A stretch of DNA of 64,000 nt from JAQWRV01 sp045564915 (GTDB lineage Bacteria > Pseudomonadota > Alphaproteobacteria > Rhodospirillales > Rhodospirillaceae): assembly GCA_045564915.1 (NCBI GenBank), contig JBJLGL010000014.1, positions 62,001-126,000 on the forward strand. The letters are read 5' to 3'. Below, piece after piece: positions 9,978 through 17,428 of the stretch. Within the stretch, counting starts at the first letter, position 1. The number at the start of each line of letters is the position of its first letter. The notes below the pieces were generated by a model, which saw only the letters and a list, made by a program, of their open reading frames with translations, made no database searches and was not told the origin of the DNA. A program made the translations under genes and the position numbers.

Positions 9978-10024
9978 AGCGGACTAGATGAAACGGGTTT
10001 TGATACGTTCATAGCTCAATACAT

Positions 10025-10531
10025 TCAGCTGGTTCCATGAACTAAGTCAACAATAACTGGTTTATGCCCACAAGCCTGAAAAAATGCTAGCAGGTCAATA
10101 GCCTGAATAGTCGTAGTTTTCGTATTGATCAGCGGGTGGGCATTGATTTGCTCTTGCTTCATCATCCAAGCATCCAGAACTACTTGCACCTCCTGGTCAG
10201 GGTCATTGATGACACAAAAGGGTGAAACGGAGCCAGGAGTTACACCAAGTGTCCTTAGCAATCGCATTGGCGAACCAAACGAGAGCCTCTTTGATCCTAT
10301 CACTTCCGACAGTGCCCTGAGATTAATCGCAACATCCGAGGGAGCTGTGATAAGCCACATCTTCTTCTTAGAATCGCATAAGAACAAATTTTTCACGTGC
10401 ACCCCTGGAAGGTGACCGGTTATGAGCTTACTGTCTTCAACCGTAAACACCGCCTCATGTTCTACAGTTTCTGTTTTGATGCCAAGATTAGCTAGATAGT
10501 CTAATAGTATAGATGGTGTCGCCGTTTGCAT
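10025..10531 (-). CDS. YbaK/ProX-type aminoacyl-tRNA deacylase (prolyl-tRNA editing family)
   Basis: 168 residues of the YbaK/aminoacyl-tRNA-associated domain. Visible hallmarks are HEAVFTVEDS near residue 24, the GVHVKNLFLCDSKK segment with the family lysine, and GVTPGSVSPFCVIND, which matches the G-x-x-P-G-S-V-x-P-F motif of stand-alone Ala-tRNA(Pro) deacylases (ProX/PrdX). By family it hydrolyses mischarged tRNA in the cytoplasm. It ends 47 bp from the start of the dctP gene and lies 11 bp downstream of the AI-2E permease gene, on the same strand, so it is probably co-transcribed with that permease. The exact amino-acid specificity is inferred. Confidence 0.88.
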   Translation of the reverse strand: MQTATPSILLDYLANLGIKTETVEHEAVFTVEDSKLITGHLPGVHVKNLFLCDSKKKMWLITAPSDVAINLRALSEVIGSKRLSFGSPMRLLRTLGVTPGSVSPFCVINDPDQEVQVVLDAWMMKQEQINAHPLINTKTTTIQAIDLLAFFQACGHKPVIVDLVHGTS

Positions 10532-10542
10532 GTTCTTATAAG

Positions 10543-11628
10543 CTAGACCTTGACATCTAAATCAGTCGGAGGCTCCACTTCTGAATAAGACTGAGGCCAA
10601 GCTCCCAAAACTGCCTGAACCACTACGGCAAGAGGAATGGCAAAAAATACACCCCAGAATCCCCAGACCCCGCCAAAAAACAAAATCGCAACGATAATCG
10701 CAACAGGATGAATATCCACGACTTCCGAGAAAACAAACGGGACGAGCACATTGCCGTCAAGGGCTTGGATAATCCCATAGGCCGCTAAGGCCACACCCGC
10801 CTCACTGGTAAAGCCCCATTGAAGTATGGCTACAACAGCGACGGGCAATGTTACAACCGCAGCGCCGATGTAGGGAATTAATACGGAGAACCCTGTGGTT
10901 ACTGCAAGTAAGAGCGCATATTGGAGCCCAATCAAAGAGAATGTTATGTAGGTGACGACAGCAACAATAAGAATTTCGAATGCCTTGCCGCCGACATAAT
11001 TCTGAAGTTGCCGGTGTACTTCACGCCAAACTTGCCCCGCGAGTTCCCTATCACGCGGTAATAAAGAAGCCATCCAATTTACAATCTTTGTCTTGTCTTT
11101 GATAAGAAAGAATACCATCAGCGGAACAATGATCAGATAAACAACCCACGTTACCAGTCCGACCACTGTGCCTCCCAAGGACCCAACAAGAGCCTGTGAA
11201 AAATCTAGAACCTCCGTCTGCATCTGATTCATAATTTGTTCTGCTTGAGCAGGAGTTATCAACGCCGGGTACTCTTCAGGGAAACGGCTGACCGTTTCCT
11301 GAAGGTTTGTGATGAATTCAGGAGCTCGTCGGGTCAATTGGGTAACCTGCCTAATTAAGAGCGGTATCAAACCAAAGACAACCGTCAAGGTGATCAAAAC
11401 AAATACCACAAAAACTAGGGTTATTGAGAGGCGGGGAGATACACCATAGCGCTCAAGACGTTCGATAAAGACCTGAAGAAGGTATGCCAAGACTACAGCG
11501 GCAAGAAATGGTGCCAATATATCTGCCGTCAAGGCCAGAGTAACCGTAACAACAATCAGTAGCAGCACTAATAAAGTCAGCTGCGGATTCTCGGAAATTG
11601 TTTTGAACCAATTACGGATCAAACCCAT
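10543..11628 (-). CDS. AI-2E family transporter (PerM-like permease)
   Basis: 361 residues with several hydrophobic segments: a double N-terminal pair (about 15-50), one near 65-90, and a C-terminal cluster. The family motifs are present: LVPFVFSEVVDIHPVAIIVAILFFGGVWGF in outline near the C-terminus and the conserved YIGAAVVTLPVA segment. Proteins of this family were named for autoinducer-2 export, but many are thought to act as general ion or solute permeases, so the substrate is not assignable. It is followed closely by the deacylase gene. Confidence 0.92.
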   Translation of the reverse strand: MGLIRNWFKTISENPQLTLLVLLLIVVTVTLALTADILAPFLAAVVLAYLLQVFIERLERYGVSPRLSITLVFVVFVLITLTVVFGLIPLLIRQVTQLTRRAPEFITNLQETVSRFPEEYPALITPAQAEQIMNQMQTEVLDFSQALVGSLGGTVVGLVTWVVYLIIVPLMVFFLIKDKTKIVNWMASLLPRDRELAGQVWREVHRQLQNYVGGKAFEILIVAVVTYITFSLIGLQYALLLAVTTGFSVLIPYIGAAVVTLPVAVVAILQWGFTSEAGVALAAYGIIQALDGNVLVPFVFSEVVDIHPVAIIVAILFFGGVWGFWGVFFAIPLAVVVQAVLGAWPQSYSEVEPPTDLDVKV

Positions 11629-11727
11629 GGGTGATTACCTGAAATAGTGACCTTTGAGTTCAGAACATACGATGATGGACAACAAATGTCTCTAAGAGAG
11701 ATTAATCCTGAATAGTTATAATACAAC

Positions 11728-13500
11728 CTAAAGCACCAAGTTCAGCCAAGCTAGAATGTCATCAACCACCCGAGTTTCATAACCGCTAAAAGTATGGGCT
11801 GCCCCATTCGGGCCTCCATAAAAGATATACTTAGCTGGCCCCTTAGCCGCCTCGGTGAACTCAATAAGGTAAGCGTCCTGCATAAACGGGTCACGAGAAC
11901 CACCCAGAGCCAAGATTGGCCTGTCAAACTCCGCAACCCGGTCCGTATGAATTGCTTTGGAATTTGGTCCCCAATAACTTAGGAAAGATGTTGCATAGTA
12001 ATAGGTGAATCCAGACCCAGGGGGCGGCAAGAACATAGGCTGCCGCGAGTCATCGGGATACCGGGCCTGGGGGAAGGGATAATCAATGAGGTGCGTTTGG
12101 CCTTCGCCATCTCTGACCGCCTCTTGGGCCTCTAGTACAGCGCGGGCGTATAGGTCTGCACCCATACCTATCCGCGCACTCAAAGGCATATTGCGTGCAG
12201 GCCCGAGGTATACCAGTGCGTCAACTCGATTATCCTGCGTCTCACTCAGGTAGTGACTCCACCAGAGGGCACCAACCCCATGACCAGCTCCCACAACTGA
12301 AGTGTAACCGCGCGCAGAAATAAAATCTATCCAGGCACTAATATCACGCGGGACATCCTCTAGGGTTCCTTTGACAATTCCTCGGAATCCGGAAGACCGG
12401 TGCTGAAATGCTAGAGCTGTAAATCCTGCCTGTGCTAATCGCACACCTAACCAATGGTTTGAGGAGCGGAGGACATCACTAGTCCAACCATGCAAGAGCA
12501 TAAAGACCGGCTTATTCGCTTGCACTCCTGAATAGGGTTTGTAGAGGACACCTGACAAAGTTGTTCGGCCAGGTTCAGCAATGTCGACTACCTCCGTTTG
12601 GATTCTGGTGGTTGGGGGCAAACCAATTTCACGCAACCAAGCAACGGTATCCTTTACTACTTCGGTCCGCACCCCTTCAAACACGCGACCTACGCCGGGA
12701 TAGTATTTTATGTCTACCCGTGGACTAATGAACGCTACTGCTTGGAGTTCCTCTAATCGGCCCTTGGGCACTAAAGGGTCATCTTCGCCCGCCAACATTA
12801 GCATCGGGCGATCAACCCCTGCGATATTTGCAGAGAGCGATGTTTTTGCGGTAGGGCCGAACCAATCGAGAAAACTATTAGGCATAAAGATCAAACCGTC
12901 ACCAAGATCAATGAATGGCTGCCGCCCTCCTTCAGCTAAGGATTTAGCTGCCTGGTCTACCGTAGCCCAATACACTTCTTCACCAACACGCTGACGCCAG
13001 TTATCGGCCATATTTTGGGTTGGGGAATAGTAGATAACCGCTTTTACACGCGAATCATCTGTTTCAACCAAGTACCGGGCCATGCGCAGTGACCCAAGGC
13101 CCGCCCCTGCCAGAATTATATCATTGAAACCACGGGCCGAGAGAGTATCAATGCCAGCACGAATATCCTCTACAACCTCATCAAAACTTGTGAACGCATA
13201 CCGGGTCGCGTGACGCGTCTCTATAGATAAGTTTGTATACCCGTCCTTAGCTAAACCAGCGGCAGCATATCTAGCGGCACTATTCAGGCTAATTGGAGAA
13301 CCACCGGGGCCCCCATGCAGATGCAAAACGGCAGGACCATAAATATTCATCCCACTTTCTGGATAGCTAAGGATAGCCGGCAGCTCAACACCATCGTCAG
13401 TAACAAATGAAATAACTGTCTCAATAACACCGTCAGCGGCCTGGCTGATCTGCGGCAAAAAAAGAATGGAAAGTATTAGGCTGAAACGGGATAACGCCAT
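11728..13500 (-). CDS. secreted tandem alpha/beta-hydrolase, both nucleophile serines replaced
   Basis: 590 residues with an N-terminal signal peptide (about 1-21, ending ISQAA). Two alpha/beta-hydrolase domains follow, about 25-295 and 300-590, which can be aligned to each other. Domain 1 has the oxyanion loop HGGPGG, an elbow G132-A-G134-L-G136 and the acid loop GEDDP. Domain 2 has LLHGW, an elbow G406-H-G408-V-G410, the acid loop GSRDP and a histidine at 569 (GAAHTF). In the canonical G-x-S-x-G elbow the middle residue is the catalytic Ser; here it is Gly in both. Domain 1 also has Arg272 where domain 2 has the His. This suggests a binding or structural role rather than ordinary hydrolysis. 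It is divergent from mnmC. Confidence 0.85.
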   Translation of the reverse strand: MALSRFSLILSILFLPQISQAADGVIETVISFVTDDGVELPAILSYPESGMNIYGPAVLHLHGGPGGSPISLNSAARYAAAGLAKDGYTNLSIETRHATRYAFTSFDEVVEDIRAGIDTLSARGFNDIILAGAGLGSLRMARYLVETDDSRVKAVIYYSPTQNMADNWRQRVGEEVYWATVDQAAKSLAEGGRQPFIDLGDGLIFMPNSFLDWFGPTAKTSLSANIAGVDRPMLMLAGEDDPLVPKGRLEELQAVAFISPRVDIKYYPGVGRVFEGVRTEVVKDTVAWLREIGLPPTTRIQTEVVDIAEPGRTTLSGVLYKPYSGVQANKPVFMLLHGWTSDVLRSSNHWLGVRLAQAGFTALAFQHRSSGFRGIVKGTLEDVPRDISAWIDFISARGYTSVVGAGHGVGALWWSHYLSETQDNRVDALVYLGPARNMPLSARIGMGADLYARAVLEAQEAVRDGEGQTHLIDYPFPQARYPDDSRQPMFLPPPGSGFTYYYATSFLSYWGPNSKAIHTDRVAEFDRPILALGGSRDPFMQDAYLIEFTEAAKGPAKYIFYGGPNGAAHTFSGYETRVVDDILAWLNLVL

Positions 13501-13657
13501 CGTTGGGGTACCTCAGTAGATTGGTGACGCCTTGCACTAATCATACGTCTAGCTTTAGCTCAATTAATACAGAATATGCCAAGAAAAGTGCTTTTTGGAA
13601 TATGATAGTATCTTATCTTCTACTCGTATTAATCTACAGATTAGCATATTAATCGTC

Positions 13658-15661
13658 ATGAATTCACCGCCGCAGGCAAAGCAAGGATGGAGGCTATTAA
13701 GCCCCCAGCTAGACTTTTCTGAGACTGGGGTGCCTCGCTCTCTCCGATTTGGCGATACATACTTTGATGGAGAAGATGGGCTATTAGAAAGCACACACGT
13801 CTTTCATAAAGGATGTGAAATCCCTCATGACTGGGCGGGGCGGGACAAATATGTAATTGGCGAGCTAGGTTTTGGGACCGGACTAAATTTCTTAGCAACC
13901 TGGAGTATATGGCGTCAAACAGCTCCGCTCGATGCAAGATTACACTACCTTTCGATTGACAGATTCCCTATCCCAAAAGAAGACCTGAAGCGATGCCTGA
14001 ACCAATGGCCTGAGCTTACCCTTTTGAAATCAACACTCGTTGATTCGTATCCTACCTTATTGCCTGGAACCCATCGACTGTTCCTTGAAAATAGCCGCGT
14101 CGTTCTTACACTCATTTTTGGCGACGTTCTGCCTGCCCTGCAAGGGCTTGAAACATCAGTCAATGCCTGGTTCTTGGATGGATTTTCGCCGTCAAAGAAT
14201 CCTGAGATGTGGCAACCTAAAGTGTTTAGCGAGATTGCGCGGTTGTCCAAAGCTAATACGCGGATTGCGACATATACTGTCGCCGGACAGGTCCGCCGTA
14301 ATCTTAATGCCGCAGGCTTCGTAGTTAAGAAACGAAGTGGGACAGGAAAGAAGCGCGCTGTTCTATCTGGCCTGTATGGGAGGCAAGAGAGATTAACACC
14401 TACAAACCCATGGTATTCATCACCACCGAGTATTCAGAAGCGAAAACCGCGTATCATAATTATTGGCGGCGGGTTGGCTGGGGCTCAAGCTGCATATGCT
14501 TTTATGCGGCGTGGGTGTGATGTCAAGATTATTGAAGAAACCTCTGGGCTTGCGCAAAGAACATCCTCTATTCCAGCAGCCGTTATGATGCCAAGGGTTA
14601 CTGCCAGTGAAAGTTTGGATGGCTCATATTTTGCTTCAGCGTGGAGATTCTCCCTGGATCTAGTACATAGTCTCCAGAAAGAGATTGGCGAAGAGTTTTT
14701 TACTTCATGTGGAGCGTTACAGTTGGCAGCTACCCGGAGAGACGAGGAACGTCTTCGGCAAGCTTCTCAAGCTGGGCCCCTAACAACTGATTCCGCTAAA
14801 TATTTGGAACCTAATGACGCCTCACTCATCGCAGGACTATCTCTGGAACGAGGAGGCTTATATTTCCCGGAAAGCGGGTTGGTGAATGTACCCGCTCTAT
14901 GCGGAGCTTTAACCACCCGGATCAGTGTAATGATAAACGCTGTTGCGCATCGTTTTGAGGATAACGGCACAAATTGGTCCGTATTCGACAAAAAGGGGTA
15001 TGCATTAGGCACCGCTGATATCGTTGTAATAGCCAACGGGTTAGGGTCCTCCTGTTTTGACCAGACCAGTCATTTGCCATTGACGGCTCGCCTTGGGCAA
15101 ATCTCCACTTTGGAACCAACAGATAGAAGTCGCCTATTAGCTTGCATTCTTAGCAATCACGGACACCTGACACCCACAGTAAATGGGCAGCACTCTGTAG
15201 GCGCAACCTTTGATCATGTGAGATCAATAACTTCCGGAAATTTCAATTCCGCCCCGACAGCGGATGCGGACAACCGCAATGTAAAAAGAGCTAATACTAT
15301 ACTTACCGGTGCATTTAGATCAGCCTCAGCTGTAGCGGGAAAGAGTTGGACAGGCATACGATGCACGACCCAAGATCACCTACCGATTGCTGGTCCAGCC
15401 CCTGATTTCCAATACTACCAAACCAGATATCACGACCTGAAGCATGGACGCCATTGGATTAAATACCCCCCAGCCCGATACCATCGCGGGCTTTTTATTC
15501 TAACTGGCTTGGGTGCACGGGGCCTAGTAACAGCGCCCTTAGCCGCTGAGCTGATTGCATGCCAAGCACTTGGGGAGCCCCCGCCATTGCCTAGGAAGCT
15601 TGTGCAGGCTCTACATCCAGGCCGCTTTATAGTGAGAGCACTAAGAAAGGATAGAAAATAA
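13658..15661 (+). CDS. mnmC: bifunctional tRNA (mnm5s2U34) biosynthesis protein MnmC
   Basis: About 667 residues from the ATG at 13658; the in-frame ATG at 13595 would add 21 residues unlike the family. The N-terminal methyltransferase half (MnmC2) contains IGELGFGTGLNFLATW (about 67-82) and AWFLDGFSPSKNPEMW. The C-terminal FAD oxidoreductase half (MnmC1) begins with IIIIGGGLAGAQAAYAF (FAD GGGLAG at about 269-274) and has the closing GLGARGLVTAPLAAE. MnmC removes the carboxymethyl group from cmnm5U34 and then methylates nm5U34 at the wobble position of several tRNAs. The length matches the two-domain enzyme of E. coli. It is transcribed divergently from the hydrolase gene. Confidence 0.95.
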   Translation: MNSPPQAKQGWRLLSPQLDFSETGVPRSLRFGDTYFDGEDGLLESTHVFHKGCEIPHDWAGRDKYVIGELGFGTGLNFLATWSIWRQTAPLDARLHYLSIDRFPIPKEDLKRCLNQWPELTLLKSTLVDSYPTLLPGTHRLFLENSRVVLTLIFGDVLPALQGLETSVNAWFLDGFSPSKNPEMWQPKVFSEIARLSKANTRIATYTVAGQVRRNLNAAGFVVKKRSGTGKKRAVLSGLYGRQERLTPTNPWYSSPPSIQKRKPRIIIIGGGLAGAQAAYAFMRRGCDVKIIEETSGLAQRTSSIPAAVMMPRVTASESLDGSYFASAWRFSLDLVHSLQKEIGEEFFTSCGALQLAATRRDEERLRQASQAGPLTTDSAKYLEPNDASLIAGLSLERGGLYFPESGLVNVPALCGALTTRISVMINAVAHRFEDNGTNWSVFDKKGYALGTADIVVIANGLGSSCFDQTSHLPLTARLGQISTLEPTDRSRLLACILSNHGHLTPTVNGQHSVGATFDHVRSITSGNFNSAPTADADNRNVKRANTILTGAFRSASAVAGKSWTGIRCTTQDHLPIAGPAPDFQYYQTRYHDLKHGRHWIKYPPARYHRGLFILTGLGARGLVTAPLAAELIACQALGEPPPLPRKLVQALHPGRFIVRALRKDRK

Positions 15662-15803
15662 GGTGCTAAAGAATAACCTTTAAGGACAAATACCTGGGTC
15701 TTGACGTGAGCGTGATCTGACTCATTTTACGAATGGCACGATAGAAAAGTGACGCCCTTATATTAACTCCGTTCCTAATGCCTGAAGAGACGATTACGTG
15801 ATG

Positions 15804-16091
15804 TTAATTAGGCTGACCGGACGGACCTGTTTCGTTAAAATGCATCTGTGCCACTCCAGTATCCGTGCGTTTTAGAATGCCACGATCAAATAATTGTTGC
15901 CGCATTTGAATCATCGCTTCTGTTGCATGAGCGAAGCCTTCGATCGGAAAAATCACACGCTGTTTAAATAGGGGTTTCAGACGACCTTCGTCATCTTTAT
16001 CATTAACAGCCATCGTTAATAGGTCGACTCGAACAACGCTTCCCGTAACGGTAATCTCCCCGATGGCATCAGCAAAAATCTCTTCCGTCAC
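15804..16091 (-). CDS. small conserved protein of unknown function
   Basis: 95 residues starting with GTG, preceded by a very strong ribosome site (GGAGGAGGAG, about 5 bp upstream on the minus strand), which is the main evidence that it is a real gene. The sequence is soluble with no signal peptide or membrane segment. It has a beta-rich N-terminal half (GEITVTGSVVRVDLLTM) and a helix near the end (ATEAMIQMRQQLFDRGIL). The layout recalls small DUF3467-like proteins, but I cannot assign it. It lies downstream of and convergent with mnmC. Confidence 0.7.
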   Translation of the reverse strand: MTEEIFADAIGEITVTGSVVRVDLLTMAVNDKDDEGRLKPLFKQRVIFPIEGFAHATEAMIQMRQQLFDRGILKRTDTGVAQMHFNETGPSGQPN

Positions 16092-16230
16092 GATACTCCT
16101 CCTCCTAGTTATGAATTCAGCAACAGTCTAAGAACAACCCAAACATAACGCATGCATAGGCCTTGGGTTCTGAAAAACCAAGTTTGGAAAAGACAGAAGG
16201 CGAGACAAATAACTCAGTGTCCAAAAGCTA

Positions 16231-16283
16231 CCCCCGCCTGTCGCTGGCAAACACTCGTCAGTGAATACCAAGATAGGCGGGGG
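16231..16283. repeat. long inverted repeat / stem-loop
   Basis: The left arm 16231-16242 (CCCCCGCCTGTC) pairs with the right arm 16272-16283 (GATAGGCGGGGG) over 12 positions with one G-U wobble. The 29-nt loop contains a second small hairpin (CACT-CGTC-AGTG). There is no T tract after it, so it is not a classical intrinsic terminator. It could be a structured RNA leader or a protein site. Confidence 0.6.
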
Positions 16284-16414
16284 ATAACGTAAGCCCCAAG
16301 TCACCGTCTCAGTAGCTGCCTATTGAAAATAGGTGACAAGAATGGCCTAAATCACAAATGTAATTCTCACGCTCCCAGGGATTAGCTAAAATTAAACTAA
16401 CTTCCCATTTTATA

Positions 16415-16447
16415 CGTCATACGTGGGAATATTTCCCACGTATGACG
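16415..16447. promoter_or_regulatory. 33-bp perfect palindrome (upstream operator)
   Basis: Two 15-bp arms (CGTCATACGTGGGAA and its exact reverse complement) flank a TAT centre. The central 17 bp, GTGGGAATATTTCCCAC, recurs at 16488-16504. It lies at and upstream of the expected -35 region of the TATAAT at 16461, a position suited to a dimeric or tetrameric DNA-binding protein. Confidence 0.75.
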
Positions 16448-16460
16448 AGGATCTATCCAG

Positions 16461-16466
16461 TATAAT
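16461..16466 (+). promoter_or_regulatory. predicted -10 box of the DUF6502 operon
   Basis: A perfect TATAAT lies between the two palindromes, about 90 bp before the DUF6502 start codon. No good -35 hexamer is seen at 17 bp, where the right arm of the 33-bp palindrome lies, so the promoter may be weak or activator-dependent. Transcription would start near 16473. Confidence 0.45.
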
Positions 16467-16487
16467 CCTGGTCTGTCAAGTAAATAT

Positions 16488-16504
16488 GTGGGAATATTTC
16501 CCAC
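16488..16504. promoter_or_regulatory. 17-bp palindrome (downstream operator)
   Basis: GTGGGAATATTTCCCAC, identical to the core of the 33-bp palindrome with centres 65 bp apart. It lies just downstream of the predicted transcription start, where bound protein would block elongation or support a DNA loop with the upstream copy. Confidence 0.7.
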
Positions 16505-16555
16505 TTAAGGGTAGGGTGCCCCTGGAAGTAAACTTTTTGGTGTTTGAAGCGGTTG

Positions 16556-17428
16556 ATGAAAGAGCCAAATAATCCAGCTGTCCCACCCGATGCATTACTT
16601 TCTGCGCTGCGCAGAATCCTGCGGCCATTGGTGCGTCTACTTATCGCCAAAGGGATTACTTTACCCATTCTTACCGGGCTTCTCAAAGAAGCCTATGTGA
16701 AAGTAGCAGAATCCGATTTCCCAGTTTCCGGTAAACGCCAAACAGTCAGTCGAATTAACTTACTAACGGGCGTTCATCGCAAAGATGTCACGCGGCTTAG
16801 GGAAGAAAAGTATAAAGATAACGCTATTCCAGAGGCGATCGGTCTAGGGGCTCAATTGGTGTCCCGTTGGGTCAGTGATGTCTCCACTACGGATTCAAAT
16901 GGTCAGCCTATACCATTGCCAAGACAGGCAAAAACATCGTCTGAACCTTCTTTTGACGGTCTAGTCGAGAGCATTTCTAAAGACGTCCGGCCCCGAGCGG
17001 TTCTGGATGAATGGCTACGCCTTGGTGTTGCTACTTTAGATAAGGACGGCTCTGTCGCACTCAATAAGCTGGCCTTTGTTCCAGAGAAGGGTTTCGATGA
17101 AAAGGCGTTCTATTTTGGGCGGAACATTCACGATCATCTTGCAGCTACAGTCCATAACCTTGCTGGTCATGGCGATTCGCAGCTTGAGCGTAGCGTTCAC
17201 TATAGTGGTTTAAGCGATTCGTCCATTAAAGAACTTGCCGAACAGGCAGAAAAGGTAGGAATGGATGCACTTTTGCACGTCAATAAGCTTGCCCAAGAAC
17301 GGGTTGAAGTAGATAAATGTGAAAGTGCCTCGGTTAATAGGTTTAATTTTGGCTTGTATTTCTTCGATGAGGTAGACACGCTGGAGGAAGAGAGAGGTGC
17401 GGAGGGTAGCAATAAAAAATCGAGATGA
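16556..17428 (+). CDS. DUF6502 family protein, putative DNA-binding regulator
   Basis: About 290 residues from the ATG at 16556; a TTG at 16544 is an alternative in-frame start. The N-terminal region has the DUF6502 pattern (ALRRILRPLVRLLIAKGITLP, then LLKEAYVKVA). A predicted helix-turn-helix follows in QTVSRINLLTGVHRKDVTRLR (about residues 61-82). The rest is soluble and helical, without enzyme motifs. The stop overlaps the start of the DUF5666 lipoprotein gene (ATGA), so the two are translationally coupled. The HTH and the twin palindromes directly upstream suggest autoregulation; that is inference. Confidence 0.8.
   Translation: MKEPNNPAVPPDALLSALRRILRPLVRLLIAKGITLPILTGLLKEAYVKVAESDFPVSGKRQTVSRINLLTGVHRKDVTRLREEKYKDNAIPEAIGLGAQLVSRWVSDVSTTDSNGQPIPLPRQAKTSSEPSFDGLVESISKDVRPRAVLDEWLRLGVATLDKDGSVALNKLAFVPEKGFDEKAFYFGRNIHDHLAATVHNLAGHGDSQLERSVHYSGLSDSSIKELAEQAEKVGMDALLHVNKLAQERVEVDKCESASVNRFNFGLYFFDEVDTLEEERGAEGSNKKSR

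Larger units (their letters stand above)
16092..16555. other. 464-bp divergent intergenic region with hairpin, operators and promoter
   Basis: No open reading frame of substance lies here. It separates the GTG-started small protein (minus) from the DUF6502 gene (plus). It holds a 53-nt stem-loop (16231-16283), a 33-bp palindrome (16415-16447), a TATAAT hexamer (16461-16466), and a 17-bp palindrome (16488-16504) repeating the core of the first one. These are listed separately. Confidence 0.8.
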
